This document shows positions 18,168 to 27,007 of a stretch of DNA of 32,846 bases, one piece after another. Each line of letters begins with the position of its first letter. The first letter of the stretch is position 1. Under the pieces are notes generated by a model, which searched no databases, was not told the origin of the DNA, and saw nothing but the letters and a program-made list of their open reading frames with translations. The translations under genes were made by a program, and so were the position numbers. This DNA comes from Deltaproteobacteria bacterium (GTDB lineage: Bacteria > Desulfobacterota > Syntrophia > Syntrophales > UBA2210), in the NCBI GenBank assembly GCA_016930775.1, contig JAFGGB010000009.1:1-32846 (forward strand). The letters are read 5' to 3'.

Positions 18168-19325
18168 TTAGAAAGCATCCCGGTAGATCTCGACAGCCTC
18201 TTTCGGCGTGATTTTCCGGGGGTTGTTTTCCAGCGGCCTCGCCACCGTCATTGCAATCCCGGCCAGTTCCTCAAAATCCTCTTCCAGAACGCCCACATCG
18301 GCAAGGGTCGAAAGGATGCCGCAGTCTTCAATGAGAATCCCCACGGCCTCGACGGCCATTTCAGCCTGCTCGCGGAGAGACAGGCCGTCGCCAACCTCGC
18401 CCATGGCATCGGCCACTATGGCGAATTTATCCACGGCGCCGGGCAGGTTGTAACGCATCACCGCCGGGAGAAGAATCGTGTTTGCCAGACCGTGAGGCAC
18501 GCCGTATTTTCCGCCCAAGGGGTAGGATAGCGAATGAACGGCCGTGACGCCTGCGTTCGCGAGACCCAGACCTGCATAGAGACTTCCCAGCAATTGCGCC
18601 TCTCGGGCATCTAGATTCTTGCCTTCGTGAACACAGGTCCTGAGATTTTCGGCGATGAGACCGATAGCCTCGAGAGACAGAAGTTCACTCATGGGGTTCG
18701 AGTTTATAGAGGTAAAGGACTCGATGGCGTGACAAAGAGCATCGAGCCCTGTCGCTGCCGTTACGTCAGGGGGCGCCGTGAGTGTCAAACAGGGATCGAG
18801 AAGCGCTATTTCGGGATACAGAAAGGGACTGTTCATGCCCTGCTTCTTTTTCAAGTCTTTTCTGACAAACACCGACGTGAAGGTAACTTCGCTGCCCGTT
18901 CCCGCCGTTGTCGGCACCATGATCTTCGGCAATCCCGGCGCCGGTATCTGATTGAGTCCGAGGTACTCAACCGATTTACCGCCGTTTGTCGCTACAACGG
19001 CTATGGCCTTTGCCATGTCCATGGCGCTGCCGCCTCCTATTCCTACAACAATATCGCATTTTTCCTTCCGCGCCCGGCGGGCGCCACCGTCGACGGATTC
19101 AAGAAAAGGTTCCGGCCGGAAATCGGAAAATAGAACAGCGTGCAATCCGACAGCGGAAAGCACTCTTTCAATGTCCTTGGCGATTCCTGCCGACTCGAGA
19201 CCCGGGTCGACGACGACGAAGGGACGGGCGCCCTTCAACTCTTTCAGACATTCTCCAAGACGTTCGAAAGACCCTCTTCCGAAAAGAATCTTCCGGGCGC
19301 CCATAAAAGAAAATATTTTATTCAT
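18168..19325 (-). CDS. kdnB: Iron-type (group III) alcohol dehydrogenase, probable Kdo 8-dehydrogenase KdnB
   Basis: 385 residues, with GAAGGAG upstream of the ATG at 19325. Fe-ADH family. The NAD-binding region is IVVGIGGGSAMDMAKAIAV, then PTTAGTGSEVTFTSVF. The metal ligands are the Asp in EIALLDP and His in GLDALCHAIESFTS, HSLSYPLGG and YGVPHGLANT. In the Kdo8N pathway KdnB oxidises the C8 hydroxyl of Kdo before transamination by KdnA. Here it stands 24 bases upstream of kdnA and two genes from kdsB, supporting this role. A different substrate alcohol cannot be excluded from the sequence alone. Confidence 0.75.
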   Translation of the reverse strand: MNKIFSFMGARKILFGRGSFERLGECLKELKGARPFVVVDPGLESAGIAKDIERVLSAVGLHAVLFSDFRPEPFLESVDGGARRARKEKCDIVVGIGGGSAMDMAKAIAVVATNGGKSVEYLGLNQIPAPGLPKIMVPTTAGTGSEVTFTSVFVRKDLKKKQGMNSPFLYPEIALLDPCLTLTAPPDVTAATGLDALCHAIESFTSINSNPMSELLSLEAIGLIAENLRTCVHEGKNLDAREAQLLGSLYAGLGLANAGVTAVHSLSYPLGGKYGVPHGLANTILLPAVMRYNLPGAVDKFAIVADAMGEVGDGLSLREQAEMAVEAVGILIEDCGILSTLADVGVLEEDFEELAGIAMTVARPLENNPRKITPKEAVEIYRDAF

Positions 19326-19405
19326 TTAAAACTCCTTCGCATCTAAACAATTAATAATCCATGACGACGCAAAATCGTCACGCAATTTCGAAGACTCCAG
19401 GCACA

Positions 19406-22400
19406 TTATGCCTTTTGCCTGTTCGCCGTTCCCTCCAGAATGCGCCCGGCAATCCGATCGACCGATTCTCCCAAGAGGTAAGCGGGGGGCAGTTCTTCCA
19501 GATAACGGTCCTCCCACTGCAGATTGTATTCGTTTACCAGGTTTCTCAAGGCATTCCATTTGTCGCCCAGAATTGCCCTGGCAGTTTCGCCATCGAAGCG
19601 ATCCCGGAAGTTAACGTGAACAAGGAGAATATGGGCAATATGGCAGTCCCGGCCCCTCAGGGGAATGATCACGATAGGACGGTTGTCCGACCGGCCAAGA
19701 CCGGCATAGACGTCGCCGGACTCGATAATCGACCTTTTCGTCCCGCTCAGGATCTTCGATGTATCGGCGCGGGAGTCCATGGCCGCGGCAATTCCTTCCT
19801 TTCTTAAAATAGCAATAGTCGTTGCCTCCGCGGGCATGCCCTCGTCGTTGAGATCTGCGATCCTGTAGAGGGTGTAGCCCTGGACCTCCAGGAGGGCGCC
19901 CTGAAGTCTTCGAATGGCCAACCCGTCTTTGACGGTGAGATTTTCCAGGGAAAAATCAAGGTCTTTCATGAGATCAAAAAGAATCCCTTCGAGCTGTTCT
20001 TCCTTTCTGCTCGTTCCCACCGTTACTGTCTTGGCCTGGTGCCGTATTGCATCAACGGGACGGGTCAGTTCATCCACAGCCTTCCCTAGGATCAGATCGA
20101 GCATATCCAGGGGAGAGGAAGAAATCCTCCGTCCCTCGAACTCCCGCCAGAAATCTTCCAGGGGCAGTTTCCCCGTGGCATAGCGCAAAAGAATCACCAG
20201 ATCCGTAGCTGCATCGACACTCATGTTTGCAAATTTGCCATGGTTCTTTCGCTCCCTGAAACATTCCTCGAAATCACCAACCTCGCGATGCAGATCCGTA
20301 TCGGCGATAACATCGAAGAGGGAGAAATTCTTCTCATCGCAGGCTGCCAGGCGGTTTGCCAGCACGGTCCTGAACAGGCGGAACATCTCCGCCTCTTCGC
20401 TGATGCTGCAGGCGGCGTAGTAGCCCACAAGATGACCCGCCAGGGTGTTTACGATAACATAACCCGGAAATCCCGTAGGAGGAACGGCTATAACCGCATC
20501 AGAAACATCATCAAATCTGCGTTCTCCCTCTTCCGCAATAACGACTACAGAGGCGGCATGGGCCTTGAATATGGCTGCATCTTTCACTATGTCTTCTGTT
20601 ACGGTTTCTGGATTTCCGGCAGCGCATACGAGTATGAGAGGTTCCGACGAGAGATCGATGTGCTTCTTGTCTTCGATGACGTCGGAAGAAACGGTTTTGT
20701 AGCAGAGTTCGCTGAGCTTTATCCTTATCTCGTCGGAAGCGATCTTGTTAGGGCCGCTCCCTACTACGGCCCAGTAGATTTTACGCTTCACAAGATCCCA
20801 GACCGATGCCTTAATGCTCTCGCGCCTTTCGATTACCCGATTCATCACCGAGGGCAAGCCATCGAGAACCCTGATCGTTTCGGCGATTGCGCCATCTTTC
20901 ATAGTTCCGAGACGTTTCGCAAAAAAGAGTGAGAGAATCGAGCCCGCCACAAGCTGGGAATAGAAGGCTTTCGTCGATGCCACGGACATCTCGATATCAC
21001 GGCCGTCGCTTGTATAGAAGACACCGTCCACCTTGTGTGTAATATCGGACTGCCTCCTGTTTACGATGGCGATGAGGTGGGCGCCTCGACCTTTAGCCAT
21101 TGCCACCGCCCTGTTCGTATCCGTAGTGGTGCCCGATTGGGTGACGGCAATGACGATTGTGTCGCTCATATCATTGCTGATGAAAAAGCCGCTGAGGTCA
21201 GTAGCTTTCCGCGCCTCTACCTTAATGGGAAGCCCGCCGATGCAGTGAGTCAGAACCTCGGCAATTCCGGCGCCGGCCACGGCAGCCGTTCCTTGCCCGA
21301 CAACGTAGATGGTCTTTATCTGCCCGGCCTTGAGGGCCTTGAGAAGTCGCGGACTTATTATATCATCCCCGATGTTGAAAACCACCTCCTGGGCGCCTGA
21401 ATGGTCCTGAATAATGCGGCATTTACCCAGAAGCGTCTTTTTCACCGACAATGGCGCCTCGGTTATTTCCTTCAGAAGAAAATGGGGATAACCCTTGCGG
21501 TCGATGTCCCGGGTGGTGATTTCGGCCCGTTTGATATCATCCTTCCCCAGCTTCCAGAAGGAACCGTCGTAGGAATAGGCCTTTATGTCTTCCAAGGCAT
21601 CGTTTGCATCTTCATCGAGAACGACTATTTGGCCTTTCGTTGCAGGATCTCCGGCAACCCGCTCTCGTTCACCGTCCATTTTGATAAACCAGCGGGTCCG
21701 TTCCACCAGACCGTAGACCTCGGAGGAAAAAATATACTGATCTTCACAGAGTCCCACATAGAGGGCTTGGCCGCTTCCCCGCTGAGCCAGGAAAACCTTT
21801 CCGGGCTCAAGGTTGCTCTGCATGGCAATGGCGTGGGATCCCTCAAAATCGTTGAGGGCGCGACGGAAGGATTCAAGGAGATCGCAACCTTCATTGAGGT
21901 ATCTCTCTATCTGCAGGGGAATTATCTTGGTGTCCGTCGTCACGCGGTGATTGATGGTTCCATAGTCGGCGCGCTCCAGCGCCTTTCTAAGGGGAAGGTA
22001 ATTATCCACATCGCCATTCAGCGATACGTTGATGTGCCATTCGCCTGCGCCATATGCAGGATAGCTCCGTGAAATCTCCCGTTGCACCGTTGCATCGGCG
22101 GTTTCCGTCGGCAGGGTGAAGTTATTGATTGGATGGCAATTCTCTTCTATTATCGAACCGACGGAGGCCCACCGTGTATGTCCTATGTAGACTTCCGAAG
22201 CGTCGTCGGATTGGAGAGCGCAACTGAGTATGGCGTCGGATTGTATGCGCTCTCGAAGATACAAGCCATTCTCGCCGAGCCTGCCCGTTACGGCTGCCTT
22301 TTTGTAAAAAAAGGAAAGACATGGTCCGCCGCCGCTTGTCTCTCCCGTCTGAATAGTCCCATCCATAAGGTCTTGTGGAATCGACCGGCCGAGAAACTCT

Positions 22401-23167
22401 CCGTCAAGTTTCTTCTCCTTCAGTACATCTTTGAACCGCCGGAAAGGCTCTTGGCCTTCAAAAGACAGTGTAACCTGTATGCCCAAGGAATCTCTCCCTC
22501 GGACCTCCAGACGGTCCAGTGCGTTTATAAGGAAGTTGATCTTGCGGTAGCGCAGTCTGGTCGCGTGGCTTAACAGTTCACAACATCCTGCGCAGGCGAT
22601 CTTCGAACTCTCCTCCGCGGCAGCTAGAATATCCTGGTCAAGGGACCATGCCGCGTCTTTAATTCGCTCCAGGAAACTCGTCACTTGCTCCAAAAGAGAG
22701 GTGGACATGCCCGGCGCCTCGCGCTCGATAGCCGATTCCTCTTCAGCCGCGATGCCCTTCAGGACCGTTGCAGTTTTTTCAAGAATCTTCAAAGCCTCGT
22801 TGTCGCCAAGAATGTCGATGAAGGTTTCATCGCTCCGATATCGATTGATAGCGCTCTCAATGGCATCAAGAGTCAGCCTTCCGCCAAGATAATCAACCGA
22901 TTTGATTGATCCGTTCAGAACATGCCGAATTCCTCTTCGTCTGGCTCGTTCAACGAGGGAAGGCAAATCGACGGGCAGTTCGGGGGTTTTCTTCGGCCGC
23001 TTGATCGTTATGATTCCCGCAAGGCCGCAACAGAGGATTCGAGTGCAGAGAGGAAAGATTATGATGGCCTTGGAATCTATGCCTTCGGGATCACGACCCA
23101 GGTACAGAAACCAGCTCCCAAGCCATCCCAGAATAAGCTTGAATAGACATCCCGCACGTTTCTCCAT
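19406..23167 (-). CDS. Extended GlmS-like protein: class II amidotransferase with insertion, two SIS domains, unique C-terminus
   Basis: 1253 residues from the ATG at 23167, preceded by GAAGGTG; the frame is open further upstream but without family-like sequence. Canonical GlmS has ~610 residues. The class II amidotransferase nucleophile motif CGLAGI is at residue 47, preceded by a hydrophobic leader. An insertion of about 170 residues follows before RGRDSLG (223-229), HTRWAS (330-335), LNGDVDNY and TTDT (410-413), so the glutaminase residues are present. The linker KEITEAP leads into SIS domain 1 (TQSGTTTDT 676-684, VASTKAF 729-735) and SIS domain 2 (about 795-920). The usual GlmS C-tail (PRNLAKSV) is absent; instead some 320 residues of unrecognised sequence follow. 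It probably aminates a sugar phosphate with glutamine, but not necessarily fructose-6-phosphate. It is preceded by glutamate synthase genes and followed by kdnB. Confidence 0.8.
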   Translation of the reverse strand: MEKRAGCLFKLILGWLGSWFLYLGRDPEGIDSKAIIIFPLCTRILCCGLAGIITIKRPKKTPELPVDLPSLVERARRRGIRHVLNGSIKSVDYLGGRLTLDAIESAINRYRSDETFIDILGDNEALKILEKTATVLKGIAAEEESAIEREAPGMSTSLLEQVTSFLERIKDAAWSLDQDILAAAEESSKIACAGCCELLSHATRLRYRKINFLINALDRLEVRGRDSLGIQVTLSFEGQEPFRRFKDVLKEKKLDGEFLGRSIPQDLMDGTIQTGETSGGGPCLSFFYKKAAVTGRLGENGLYLRERIQSDAILSCALQSDDASEVYIGHTRWASVGSIIEENCHPINNFTLPTETADATVQREISRSYPAYGAGEWHINVSLNGDVDNYLPLRKALERADYGTINHRVTTDTKIIPLQIERYLNEGCDLLESFRRALNDFEGSHAIAMQSNLEPGKVFLAQRGSGQALYVGLCEDQYIFSSEVYGLVERTRWFIKMDGERERVAGDPATKGQIVVLDEDANDALEDIKAYSYDGSFWKLGKDDIKRAEITTRDIDRKGYPHFLLKEITEAPLSVKKTLLGKCRIIQDHSGAQEVVFNIGDDIISPRLLKALKAGQIKTIYVVGQGTAAVAGAGIAEVLTHCIGGLPIKVEARKATDLSGFFISNDMSDTIVIAVTQSGTTTDTNRAVAMAKGRGAHLIAIVNRRQSDITHKVDGVFYTSDGRDIEMSVASTKAFYSQLVAGSILSLFFAKRLGTMKDGAIAETIRVLDGLPSVMNRVIERRESIKASVWDLVKRKIYWAVVGSGPNKIASDEIRIKLSELCYKTVSSDVIEDKKHIDLSSEPLILVCAAGNPETVTEDIVKDAAIFKAHAASVVVIAEEGERRFDDVSDAVIAVPPTGFPGYVIVNTLAGHLVGYYAACSISEEAEMFRLFRTVLANRLAACDEKNFSLFDVIADTDLHREVGDFEECFRERKNHGKFANMSVDAATDLVILLRYATGKLPLEDFWREFEGRRISSSPLDMLDLILGKAVDELTRPVDAIRHQAKTVTVGTSRKEEQLEGILFDLMKDLDFSLENLTVKDGLAIRRLQGALLEVQGYTLYRIADLNDEGMPAEATTIAILRKEGIAAAMDSRADTSKILSGTKRSIIESGDVYAGLGRSDNRPIVIIPLRGRDCHIAHILLVHVNFRDRFDGETARAILGDKWNALRNLVNEYNLQWEDRYLEELPPAYLLGESVDRIAGRILEGTANRQKA

Positions 23168-23280
23168 GATTATTGCACCTTCGGAACCAGATGGACGAGC
23201 CGACATCCCTTCGATGACCCGGAAAAAAACATGGCGAACTGTACACCAAACGGGACGATATTTAAAGAGTGAATTTAAGG

Positions 23281-23302
23281 GAGGCGCCACTGTCGACGCC
23301 TC
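23281..23302 (-). other. Intercistronic hairpin after the GXGXG-GltD gene
   Basis: GAGGCG (23281-23286) and CGCCTC (23297-23302) form a 6-bp stem with a 10-base loop, located 33-54 bases after the fusion-gene stop. There is no U-run, so it is unlikely to terminate by itself; possibly an RNA processing or stability element. Confidence 0.3.
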
Positions 23303-23334
23303 AAAGTTTCGGTTGAATGCGCAGGTTATGTCCG

Positions 23335-25506
23335 CTAATTCCCAGATGTCGCTCCAGGGAGATCTTCCGTCTGAATAACGCCGCGGGGACAGACGCCAAC
23401 ACAGGTGTAACAGAGGGTGCACCGTTCTGAATCGACGGTAAATATCTCACCATTGCGGCTGAGGGCTTCCTGGGGACAGTTTTCCACGCAGCGGTCGCAA
23501 AATATGCAGGTCCCGCAACTTATACAGCGGTCTGTCTCTTCTTCTTCACCGCCGAAGTATGCGAATCTTATCCGACGCTTGCCCACAGGATTTTTCTCGG
23601 GGTAGAAAAACTTTCCGCCTCTGAGAAAACCGTCAATTTCCATGGCGGCAAGCCTGCCCGAACCTACGGCATCGGTCGCCAAGCCCTGTTTTACAATATC
23701 GCCGCACCCGAAGACCTTGGGATCATTGCTCTGAAAAGACCTTTCGGCCGTCTTGATGTACCCTCTGTCATCAACGTAGACCGATTCAGGCAGATAGGAG
23801 GCATCGGGAACCTCTCCGATGCTGAAAATAACGACATCTGCCTTCAAGGGGCTTCCGTCGGTCAGATGAATCTTTTTTTCATCGAGAGAGGAAACGAATT
23901 TCGGCCAGAGGATTTTAGTTCCCCGTTTTTTCGCCGTCTCCAGTTCTTTTCCGAAGGCCAAGGGCTTCTGAATATCCAGGGCTGTTACCTTCGATGCCCC
24001 GAGACGCCAGGCCTCGCAAGCGATATCCATCCCCACATTTCCGGCCCCGATTATGACAACTTCCTTTTTTGACACGTCCATAGGGCGACCGTCGTTGATA
24101 TCGGTAAGAAAAGAAAGTCCCGGGAGAATCCGTTCGCCTCCGGGATAAGAAATTTTTTTCGTCAATTGCGCTCCCGTGGCGACGACCACGGCATCGCTCT
24201 CATCGTAAATGAAGGCCATTTTCTTGCTGTCGACAGCAGTTCCTTCGAAGAATTCAATGGGAAGCGTGCGAATCCTGCGGATATCCTTTTCGAGGATCTC
24301 GTCGGGCAGTCGATCTTTCGGTATGGCTCTTCGGATCTTGCCGCCGATATTGTCAGTTTTTTCGTAAACCCTGACACGGTAGCCCCTGCGGGCAAGTTGC
24401 CAGGCAGCCGAGAGTCCTGCCGGTCCGGCCCCGATTATCGATATCAGTTCCTTATGTTTTTTCCGTGCCACGACCGGTGCATAAGAGGGATAGTACGTCC
24501 TGGCAAGTTCCTGAATCGCCACAGGGCCGTCAAGGGCGTTCCTGCTGCAGGCTTCCATGCAGGGGGCAGGACACACGGCGCCGCAGACGGACATGCGAAA
24601 AGGAGTATATTCATCCATGAGAAGCTGCGCTTCCTTCAACTGGCCGTCTTTGATCAAATTAAAAAAAACGGGCGTCGGTATCCCCGTCGGACAGGCAAAA
24701 GCGCAGGGAGGTGTAAGATTGAAGTGGCGCGGCTGGGTCGTTTTGAGGTTCATGGCCGGCGAATAGAGATTTCCGAAGGGACGATGTCCTTTCTTCGTAA
24801 TCTTCGTGAAATCGGCGCTGGAGATTCTTCCCAGATTACATCCGAAATCGGCTGCATACTCGTCGAGGGTTCTTTTCAAGAAGCTCGCGTCGGCATCATC
24901 CATGGGCGCGATAACCGCCCCGATGCCGAGCTGGTGAACTTCCACGGCGCCTCTGACATAGATGGCGCCTCCATGAATGCCTGTTCCGAGGCCGCTTCCC
25001 ACGGGAGAACCGGCTCTCCCGTCAAGGTTAAGGACGATGATTCTTCCCCCGGCCATATACTCTCCGCAGTAATCTTTAGCGGTGCCACCGATGACTATTA
25101 CAGGGATTTTTTCCAGATACTCCTTCATGTGGATTCCTGCACGGTATTCCACATCGCCCTTTATGAAAATCTTCCCGCCCCGCATTGAATGGCCGGGTAT
25201 TTCGCCGACTTTCCCGTGAACGATAATTTTTCCATCGTTCATCGTATTGCCTACCCCGTCTTGGGCATTCCCGTAAACTATGAGCTTGGTTCCATTCATG
25301 AAAGCGCCCAGATCCTGTCCGGGGGTTCCATGGATTTCAATGGCTCTTCTGTCGCTGAGTCCGCAGCCTATATATCTCTGCCCCAGAACATTGCGAAGAA
25401 CGACGGCCTGTTGATTCCTTGAAAAACAGGCCCTGATCTGTCTGTTCAATGCCTTGTAATACAGACCTTTGGCGTTGATTGTTGCCAGGGAATTACGCTC
25501 CGGCAT
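23335..25506 (-). CDS. Glutamate synthase GXGXG domain fused to GltD-like oxidoreductase and two [4Fe-4S] clusters
   Basis: 723 residues. Residues about 40-210 form the GXGXG beta-helix that normally ends GltB (GTPGQDLGAFMNGTKLIVYGNAQDGVGN, GGKIFIKGD). Residues about 265-650 are a GltD-like small subunit: an Fe-S Cys region (CAFACPTGIPTP, VCGAVCPAPCMEACSRN), the FAD motif IIGAGPAGLSAAWQLARRG, the NAD(P)H motif VVIIGAGNVGMD and the family's closing GCGDIV. The C-terminus is a bacterial two-cluster ferredoxin (CISCGTCIFCDRCVENCP, CTLCYTCVGVCP). It supplies electrons to the FMN subunit encoded next to it. The start overlaps the FMN gene end by 14 bases. In standard bacterial GOGAT the GXGXG domain belongs to the large subunit, so this is a rearranged architecture. 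Confidence 0.9.
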   Translation of the reverse strand: MPERNSLATINAKGLYYKALNRQIRACFSRNQQAVVLRNVLGQRYIGCGLSDRRAIEIHGTPGQDLGAFMNGTKLIVYGNAQDGVGNTMNDGKIIVHGKVGEIPGHSMRGGKIFIKGDVEYRAGIHMKEYLEKIPVIVIGGTAKDYCGEYMAGGRIIVLNLDGRAGSPVGSGLGTGIHGGAIYVRGAVEVHQLGIGAVIAPMDDADASFLKRTLDEYAADFGCNLGRISSADFTKITKKGHRPFGNLYSPAMNLKTTQPRHFNLTPPCAFACPTGIPTPVFFNLIKDGQLKEAQLLMDEYTPFRMSVCGAVCPAPCMEACSRNALDGPVAIQELARTYYPSYAPVVARKKHKELISIIGAGPAGLSAAWQLARRGYRVRVYEKTDNIGGKIRRAIPKDRLPDEILEKDIRRIRTLPIEFFEGTAVDSKKMAFIYDESDAVVVATGAQLTKKISYPGGERILPGLSFLTDINDGRPMDVSKKEVVIIGAGNVGMDIACEAWRLGASKVTALDIQKPLAFGKELETAKKRGTKILWPKFVSSLDEKKIHLTDGSPLKADVVIFSIGEVPDASYLPESVYVDDRGYIKTAERSFQSNDPKVFGCGDIVKQGLATDAVGSGRLAAMEIDGFLRGGKFFYPEKNPVGKRRIRFAYFGGEEEETDRCISCGTCIFCDRCVENCPQEALSRNGEIFTVDSERCTLCYTCVGVCPRGVIQTEDLPGATSGN

Positions 25507-27007
25507 GTTTTATCCCCAATACACGCAATTCTTCTTCGTTCAAACCAACAGCCCGCAACCGATCGCGATTGCTCCGAAGGGCCTCTATTGCACTGATTCC
25601 CATGGAGCCCATCAACTCCTTGATCTCCTCGCCCCAGGCATGGAGGAGGTTTTTCAGGGCCTCAGCCGCTTCATCCACGTCGATCCGTTCGGCCAAGCCT
25701 GGGCGGTTCGTCGTGATGCCATAGGCGCACTTGCCTGAAAAACAGCGTTGGCACATCCCGCAGCCCAGCGACACGAGAACCGGCGAGGCCACATAGACGG
25801 CATCCGCTCCCAGACAAATGGCCTTGAGGACATCGGAAGAACACTGGATGCCGCCGGATGCAATGAGAGTTACCGTATCTCTGATGCCTTCCTCCCGAAG
25901 TCTCTGGTCCGCGCTCGCGACGGCGAGTTCGATCGGTATTCCCGTGTTCTGCCTGATCTGGAGCGGCGTTGCTCCCGTACCTCCACGGAATCCATCGATA
26001 GCAATAAGATCGGCCCCGGCCCGGGCGATCCCGCTTACAATGGGCGCCACATTATGGACAGCCGCTATCTTCACCGATACGGGCACGCGATACTCCGTCG
26101 ATTCTTTGATCGCATAGATAAGCTGGCGAAGGTCCTCTATCGAATAGATGTCATGATGGGGAGCCGGTGAAAGGGCATCTGTGCCCATGGGAATCATCCG
26201 CGTTCGCGACACAGCCTCGGAAACCTTTTCTCCAGGCAGATGTCCTCCGATTCCCGGTTTAGCGCCCTGACCTATTTTTATTTCAACGGCTGCGGCAGCA
26301 TTGAGATAGTCTTCGCTGACGCCGAACCGGCCTGAGGCGACCTGAACGATCGTATTGCCCCCGTATTGCCGGAGCTTCTCATGAAAACCTCCTTCTCCCG
26401 TATTCCAGAAGGTTCCTACCGCCCTGGCGGCCAGGGCCTCCGCCTCCTGGACCCGCAGATTAACGGCGCCGAAACTCATGGCGCCGAACATAATGGGCAC
26501 TTCAAGTTTCAACTGAGGCCCCACGGGTTCTCCAACGCCCAAAGGTTTTCTGCCTAGGTAGCGCCGTATCTCCATAGGTTCCCTCAGGGGATCGATCGAA
26601 GGATTTGTCACCTGGCAGGCATCGAACATGAGGTGATCGAAATAGCGGCGCTGCGGTCCCGTGGCGCCCGTGCCGACGAGGAGCACTCCGCCGGCGGACC
26701 GCGCCTGTCGCCATATGTTGCCCATCTTCTCCGCCGTCCAGTAGCCGTGGGAGCTTACCATGGGATGAGAGACGATATGAATGGCCGTGTGGGGACACAT
26801 TTTGACGCAACGCTGGCATGCGTTGCAGGCGCTGAGGTTCGCCCAGGGCCGGTAGTGAACGGCGCCGCCGGTTCCCTTGACGGGCGTAAGAGAAATCTCC
26901 CCGAAGGAACACTCATGTACACAGATGGTGCATCCGTTCTCGTAATCGCATCGCCCGAGATCGAAGGTCGGATGAAAGGCAGGAATTGTCTTCCAATTCT
27001 CTATCAT
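25493..27007 (-). CDS. Glutamate synthase FMN/Fe-S subunit (archaeal-type GltB central domain)
   Basis: 504 residues. It reduces the iminoglutarate formed from 2-oxoglutarate and ammonia. An N-terminal ferredoxin-like region contains CDYENGCTICVHECSF and CNACQRCVKMCPHTAI. The FMN-binding TIM barrel has PIMFGAMSFGAVN, NTGEGGFHE, KIGQGAKPGIGGHLPGEKV, HHDIYSIEDLRQLI, IDGFRGGTGATP and IASGGIQCSSDVLKA. The cluster-binding loop is GCGMCQRCFSGKCAYGITT. The ATG at 27007 overlaps the amidotransferase stop as ATGA, indicating translational coupling. The glutaminase and GXGXG parts of GltB are encoded by neighbours, so a holoenzyme needs several chains. Confidence 0.92.
   Translation of the reverse strand: MIENWKTIPAFHPTFDLGRCDYENGCTICVHECSFGEISLTPVKGTGGAVHYRPWANLSACNACQRCVKMCPHTAIHIVSHPMVSSHGYWTAEKMGNIWRQARSAGGVLLVGTGATGPQRRYFDHLMFDACQVTNPSIDPLREPMEIRRYLGRKPLGVGEPVGPQLKLEVPIMFGAMSFGAVNLRVQEAEALAARAVGTFWNTGEGGFHEKLRQYGGNTIVQVASGRFGVSEDYLNAAAAVEIKIGQGAKPGIGGHLPGEKVSEAVSRTRMIPMGTDALSPAPHHDIYSIEDLRQLIYAIKESTEYRVPVSVKIAAVHNVAPIVSGIARAGADLIAIDGFRGGTGATPLQIRQNTGIPIELAVASADQRLREEGIRDTVTLIASGGIQCSSDVLKAICLGADAVYVASPVLVSLGCGMCQRCFSGKCAYGITTNRPGLAERIDVDEAAEALKNLLHAWGEEIKELMGSMGISAIEALRSNRDRLRAVGLNEEELRVLGIKHAGA

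Noticed and set aside
23168-23422. N-terminal extension of the GlmS-like frame up to 23422
   Set aside because: The added 85 residues have no family-like sequence and overlap the 3' end of the GXGXG-GltD gene; the ATG at 23167 with GAAGGTG upstream is a better start.
24166-25188. Plus-strand open frame of 340 codons opposite the GXGXG-GltD fusion
   Set aside because: The minus-strand frame has full Rossmann and GXGXG motifs; the plus frame shows none.
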